Positions 14,259 to 15,932 of a stretch of 15,932 nucleotides of DNA are shown here, one piece after another; the stretch's first letter is position 1, and the number at the start of each line of letters is the position of its first letter. A model generated the notes under the pieces. It had not been told where the DNA came from. It ran no database searches and was given only the letters and a program-made list of their open reading frames with translations. Origin of the DNA: Prolixibacteraceae bacterium (lineage in GTDB: Bacteria; Bacteroidota; Bacteroidia; Bacteroidales; Prolixibacteraceae); the NCBI GenBank assembly GCA_023229575.1, contig JALNYZ010000055.1, forward strand, positions 1-15,932, in the 5' to 3' direction. The translations under genes were made by a program, and so were the position numbers.

Positions 14259-15809
14259 ATGAAGTTTATAATTGTTTTATTGTTATCGTTTGTGCTTGTA
14301 AATTTCACGGGTAGTTGTAAAAAACAAGAAAACTTAAATAAAGCAAGCATACCTACACTTGCGGCCACCAACCCAGTTACGGCCATAACCCAAACAACCG
14401 CGACAAGTGGCGGGAATGTAACTGGTGGAGCAAGTGTTACAGCCCGTGGAGTTTGTTGGAGCACATCACCAAATCCGACAACCGCTGACTCTAAAACCAC
14501 AAATGGCACAGGAGCAGGCACATTTACAAGTTCAATAACCGGATTGACAGCCGGTACCCTTTATTATATGAGGGCTTATGCTACCAATAGCGATGGAACA
14601 AGTTATGGTACCCAGGTGTCGTTTACCACTACGAATGGTATACCTACACTTGCGGCCACCAACCCAGTTACGGCCATAACCCAAACCACTGCGACAAGTG
14701 GCGGGAATGTAACTGGTGGAGCGGGTATTACAGCCCGTGGAGTTTGTTGGAGCACATCCCCGGATCCGACGACCACTAACTCCAAAACTACAAATGGCAC
14801 CGGAACAGGCACATTTACAAGTTCAATAACCGGATTGACAACCAATACCCTCTATTACGTGAGAGCTTATGCTACCAATAACGGCGGCACAGGTTATGGT
14901 ACCCAGATGTCGTTTACTTCTTCCGAGCTTTCTGTCAATGTGATGAGTACGGGTGCGACAGGCAATGGAGTCACTGACGACACGGCCGCGATCCAGGCAG
15001 CTATAAACCAGGTTGCCGGAACCGGAGGGACTGTTATCGTACCCGATGGGACATACATGATTAATGCTATTCAGAACGGATGGCAAGGTCTCCTGCTGAC
15101 AAGCAATATGACTTTCAGTATGTCAAGCGGTGCAGTTCTGAAAGCTTTTCCTAACAATAGGGCAAATTATGTTATTGTAATGGTTCGAAGCGTTTCCAAT
15201 GTCAAAATTATTGGTGGTACCGTGCAGGGGGAACGTTATGGACATACAGGCACAGGCGGCGAAAGCGGACATGGAATTGTTATAGACTCAGGTAATAATA
15301 TTACTATTGACGGCGTTACTACGAAAGATTGTTGGGGCGATGGCATTTTTATTAGCGGTTATCCCGTTACGACGCCTTCTACAAACATAACTGTAAAGAA
15401 TGTGGTCTCGGATTCTAACCGTCGGCAAGGTCTTTCAGTAGTGTCTGCTGATGGTGTTATTATTCAAAATTCAATCTTCAAGAATACGATTGGCACCTTG
15501 CCAGAGGCGGGTATTGATCTTGAACCGGATGGCAATGCTACACTGGGTGTAAAGAATATTCAGATACTTAATTGTCAATGTTTTAATAATCATGGGAACC
15601 AGATAGACGTATATGCTGGCAATACTCGTCAAACAGCAAAACCAATGTCCGGGATCATTATCGACAACAATACACTGACTTCACAGACTTCACCGAACGA
15701 TGGTGTGAGAATACGTGCCACCGATGGTGTAAAAGTTAGAAATAACAATATGGTCGTTTCCAGATACGGTTTTAATTTGTATCTAACCACAGGTAATACT
15801 ATAACTTGA
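14259..15809 (+). CDS. Second beta-helix lipoprotein, shortened paralogue
   Basis: 516 residues using the ATG at 14259. A start at 14220 would add 13 residues in front of a good lipoprotein signal peptide, so the inner ATG is preferred. MKFIIVLLLSFVLVNFTGSC gives a lipid-anchor Cys at 20. There are no CBM6 modules: two FN3-like units (31-125 and 128-220) follow at once, then the pectate-lyase-3 type helix from about 225. The helix matches the upstream paralogue but ends at LTTGNTIT and a TGA at 15807-15809, about 26 residues short of it (which continues GNTIDIGVQA...). The stop is made by foreign sequence after 15805, so the last rung or cap is missing. It may still fold, since most rungs are present. 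Product would be a surface glycan-acting or structural protein with a different binding profile from its neighbour. Confidence 0.8.
   Translation: MKFIIVLLLSFVLVNFTGSCKKQENLNKASIPTLAATNPVTAITQTTATSGGNVTGGASVTARGVCWSTSPNPTTADSKTTNGTGAGTFTSSITGLTAGTLYYMRAYATNSDGTSYGTQVSFTTTNGIPTLAATNPVTAITQTTATSGGNVTGGAGITARGVCWSTSPDPTTTNSKTTNGTGTGTFTSSITGLTTNTLYYVRAYATNNGGTGYGTQMSFTSSELSVNVMSTGATGNGVTDDTAAIQAAINQVAGTGGTVIVPDGTYMINAIQNGWQGLLLTSNMTFSMSSGAVLKAFPNNRANYVIVMVRSVSNVKIIGGTVQGERYGHTGTGGESGHGIVIDSGNNITIDGVTTKDCWGDGIFISGYPVTTPSTNITVKNVVSDSNRRQGLSVVSADGVIIQNSIFKNTIGTLPEAGIDLEPDGNATLGVKNIQILNCQCFNNHGNQIDVYAGNTRQTAKPMSGIIIDNNTLTSQTSPNDGVRIRATDGVKVRNNNMVVSRYGFNLYLTTGNTIT
15476..15805 (+). repeat. 330-bp near-identical repeat, copy B
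   Basis: It matches 13383-13712 with one visible difference. The similarity stops exactly at 15805/13712, where this copy turns into unrelated sequence (TTGACCATCTCCCG...) while the other continues CGGAAATACC. The right edge is therefore a sharp breakpoint and not gradual divergence. Confidence 0.9.
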
Positions 15810-15932
15810 CCATCTCCCGTTTTTAGTTTTCAAAATTTAGCAAAAGGCTTAACTGTCCGTCACTTGGAGATGGATCGGGTTGAGGAAGGAAAGCCCTTGG
15901 TGTCATATTTGCCAGCAGAACTTTTATTATCG
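15806..15932. mobile_element. Possible left end of an unidentified inserted element (partial)
   Basis: Sequence unrelated to the paralogue begins at 15806. It contains an 8-bp inverted repeat, CCATCTCC (15810-15817) and GGAGATGG (15866-15873). On the minus strand a frame open to the window edge ends DGQLSLLLNFEN with TAA at 15823-15825, only 17 bp from the junction, as a transposase gene often does inside an IS end. The plus strand is also open (NLAKGLTVRHLEMDRVEEGK...), so coding sense is undecided. An insertion is inferred from the sharp loss of similarity; the family is not recognised. Confidence 0.35.

Noticed and set aside
12259..14918. Regular repeats as a CRISPR-like or satellite array
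   Set aside because: The repeats are about 285 bp, in frame and coding for FN3-like domains; there are no short repeats with unique spacers.

Overview
The window reads as a chromosomal accessory region of a member of the Bacteroidota. This rests on family-level recognition only: AT-rich, Shine-Dalgarno-poor leaders, two lipoproteins built from the FN3-like 'GVCWSTSPNPT' repeats common in that phylum, a large secreted glycosidase-like protein, and a mixture of insertion sequences (IS4, IS5/IS1182, IS110 and IS701 types) familiar from Bacteroidales-like genomes. No rRNA, tRNA or CRISPR array was seen.

Layout. 1-161 is the 3' end of an unidentified plus-strand gene. 162-564 holds remnants of IS110-like transposase genes. 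565-3468 is a secreted 967-residue glycoside-hydrolase-like protein with a C-terminal CBM9-like domain. 3666-4970 is a complete IS4-family element with matched ends and an exact 9-bp target duplication; it split an older minus-strand reading frame. 5062-7141 (minus) is a two-gene unit: a DegT/DnrJ/EryC1/StrS aminotransferase followed 16 bp later by a PIG-L/LmbE deacetylase. Directly upstream of it is a small ORF that looks like the truncated N-terminus of an exported binding protein (7167-7355), then an internally deleted IS701-like transposase (7505-7758). 7973-8854 is an AraC-family regulator with a candidate direct-repeat operator upstream. 9021-10911 is a nested transposon scar: an IS5-like (DDE_4 type) fragment interrupted by a complete IS1182/IS5-like element whose transposase carries an amber codon near its start. 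Another IS5-like N-terminal scrap lies at 11180-11257.

The right third (11314-15809) holds two tandem paralogous lipoproteins. The first has two CBM6-like modules, two FN3-like modules and a right-handed beta-helix of the pectate-lyase-3 type. The second lacks the CBM6 modules and has lost the last part of its helix at an abrupt junction (15805). The two genes are mosaic in similarity: the FN3 coding and last 330 bp are almost identical, while the middle of the helix has diverged. The 464-bp gap between them contains two sizeable inverted repeats.

How the parts may work together (inference): the glycosidase-like protein and the beta-helix lipoproteins are exported or surface proteins that would bind and cut or modify a polysaccharide. 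The aminotransferase/deacetylase pair would act on an amino sugar or aminocyclitol in the cytoplasm, and the divergent AraC protein could respond to a sugar. The dense transposon debris shows a region under repeated insertion and deletion. I do not see a clear defence or other multi-gene system; the most unusual items are the mosaic lipoprotein pair with its hairpins and the aminotransferase/PIG-L unit.
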